NCBI GenBank assembly: GCA_023249815.1
Contig: JAHFBX010000177.1
Span: forward strand, 1-6,295
Length of the DNA: 6,295 nt
Reading direction: 5' to 3'
Source: Candidatus Eiseniibacteriota bacterium
GTDB lineage: Bacteria > Eisenbacteria > RBG-16-71-46
Shown here: in pieces, positions 5,657 to 6,295 of the stretch
Layout of the letters: each line of letters starts with the position of its first letter
How positions within the stretch are numbered: the stretch's first letter is position 1
Made by a program: the position numbers and the translations under genes
The notes under the pieces: generated by a model
What the model was told of the DNA's origin: nothing
Databases searched by the model: none
Seen by the model: only the letters and a program-made list of their open reading frames with translations

Positions 5657-6295
5657 ATGCGCGCCCGCATCGCGTGCGTTCTCACTTTCATCATCATCGC
5701 GTTCACTTCAACGGTCACGCCGCGAGCCGCCTCGGCGGGCGAGGCGCGGACACACGACGGTTTCTACTTCCGATGGACCTCGGGAGCCGGGACTGCCGGA
5801 GCGAAGACCGACTTCAACGGGTCCTCATTCAGGGTCTCCGGGACGGCGGGAGAAGGCGACCTCGCCGTCGGCGGACAGGTCTTCAAGAAACTCGCCGCGC
5901 ACCTGACCGTGTGGGGGTGGAGGGTCAGCGATCCCGATGTCGACGATCTCAGGAACAACGAGACGACGCAGCTGCAGGGCGTCTTCTCCGCCGGCGCCGT
6001 CGGGGCGGGCGTCACCTGGTTCCTGCCGCAAAACACTTATGCGTCCCTCTCGGCGGGGATCGGCAAACTCACTCTCAAGGTCGATGACGACAAGACGAAG
6101 TACGAGACCAAGTCGGGCCCGGCCCTCGATCTCGCCCTCGGAAAAGAGTGGTGGGCGGGACCGTCTTGGGGCATCGGACTCGCCGGCGGGCTCAACTACT
6201 TCTCGGCCAAGGATCGGAAGAAGCACGGCCTGTTCGACGCCGAGTCGACCTGGAGCGGCGTGAGCTACTCGCTCCGCCTGTCCGCCACGTACAAC
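5657..6295 (+). CDS. Predicted small outer-membrane beta-barrel protein (3' end cut by window)
   Basis: The frame is open for 213 codons to the last base. The ATG at 5657 has AGGAG (5647-5651) at five-base spacing. Residues 1-27 look like a Sec signal peptide: MRARIA, a hydrophobic core with III, then AASA/GE. The mature part alternates polar and hydrophobic residues in strand-sized blocks (AHLTVWGWRVSD, QGVFSAGAVGAGVTWFL, ASLSAGIGKLTLKV, SGPALDLALGKEWW, GIGLAGGLNYFSAKD) joined by charged turns, which suggests an eight-stranded porin-like barrel of the OMP_b-brl type. The GKEWW...WGIGLAGGLNYF region and the SYSLRLSATYN ending recall hypothetical barrels of myxobacteria, a memory-based impression. 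The final segment looks like a last barrel strand, so the stop is probably within a few bases of the window end. It shares no evident similarity with the barrel encoded divergently at 5435. Function is unknown: a structural or adhesive surface protein is possible, and nothing shows enzymatic activity. Confidence 0.8.
   Translation, partial: MRARIACVLTFIIIAFTSTVTPRAASAGEARTHDGFYFRWTSGAGTAGAKTDFNGSSFRVSGTAGEGDLAVGGQVFKKLAAHLTVWGWRVSDPDVDDLRNNETTQLQGVFSAGAVGAGVTWFLPQNTYASLSAGIGKLTLKVDDDKTKYETKSGPALDLALGKEWWAGPSWGIGLAGGLNYFSAKDRKKHGLFDAESTWSGVSYSLRLSATYN

Overview
The window is a high-GC, gene-dense piece of a Gram-negative bacterial chromosome. The Gram-negative call rests on two secreted beta-barrel-like outer-membrane proteins with Sec signal peptides. 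Codons end strongly in G or C, so long non-coding frames stay open on both strands. I cannot assign a phylum from sequence alone. Myxococcota and other former deltaproteobacteria, Gemmatimonadota or Candidatus Eisenbacteria would all fit the GC and the protein styles, but that is a guess.

Layout from left to right. Positions 1-465 (minus) are the N-terminal 155 codons of an XRE-type regulator with a cupin domain, cut by the window edge. It has a good sigma70-like promoter at 515-543, a small inverted repeat just upstream of the -35, and a ribosome binding site that can fold into a hairpin against the start codon. Positions 693-5435 (minus) hold a compact three-gene operon: an outer-membrane beta-barrel protein (5435-4374), then two ABC half-transporters (4348-2585 and 2588-693). 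The two half-transporters overlap by an ATGA. Positions 5436-5656 are a divergent intergenic region with several short perfect inverted repeats. Positions 5657-6295 (plus) are a second, unrelated small outer-membrane beta-barrel protein that runs off the right edge, probably only just short of its stop codon.

How the genes work together. The two ABC proteins have the hallmarks of a heterodimeric exporter of the BmrCD/YheIH/TM287-288 type. The upstream subunit has Asp in place of the catalytic Glu but a canonical LSGGQ signature. The downstream subunit has the Glu but a diverged LSAGE signature. The dimer should therefore have one competent and one degenerate ATP site. The less usual feature is the position of an outer-membrane barrel gene as first gene of the same transcription unit, which hints at a functional link between inner-membrane export and the outer membrane. 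The substrate cannot be read from the sequence. The most unusual small-scale signals are the absence of a well-placed start codon for the first ABC gene (its ribosome binding site points to ATA), the 9-bp inverted repeat between the barrel and ABC genes, and the hairpin on the regulator's ribosome binding site. I see no mobile element, CRISPR array, tRNA or rRNA.
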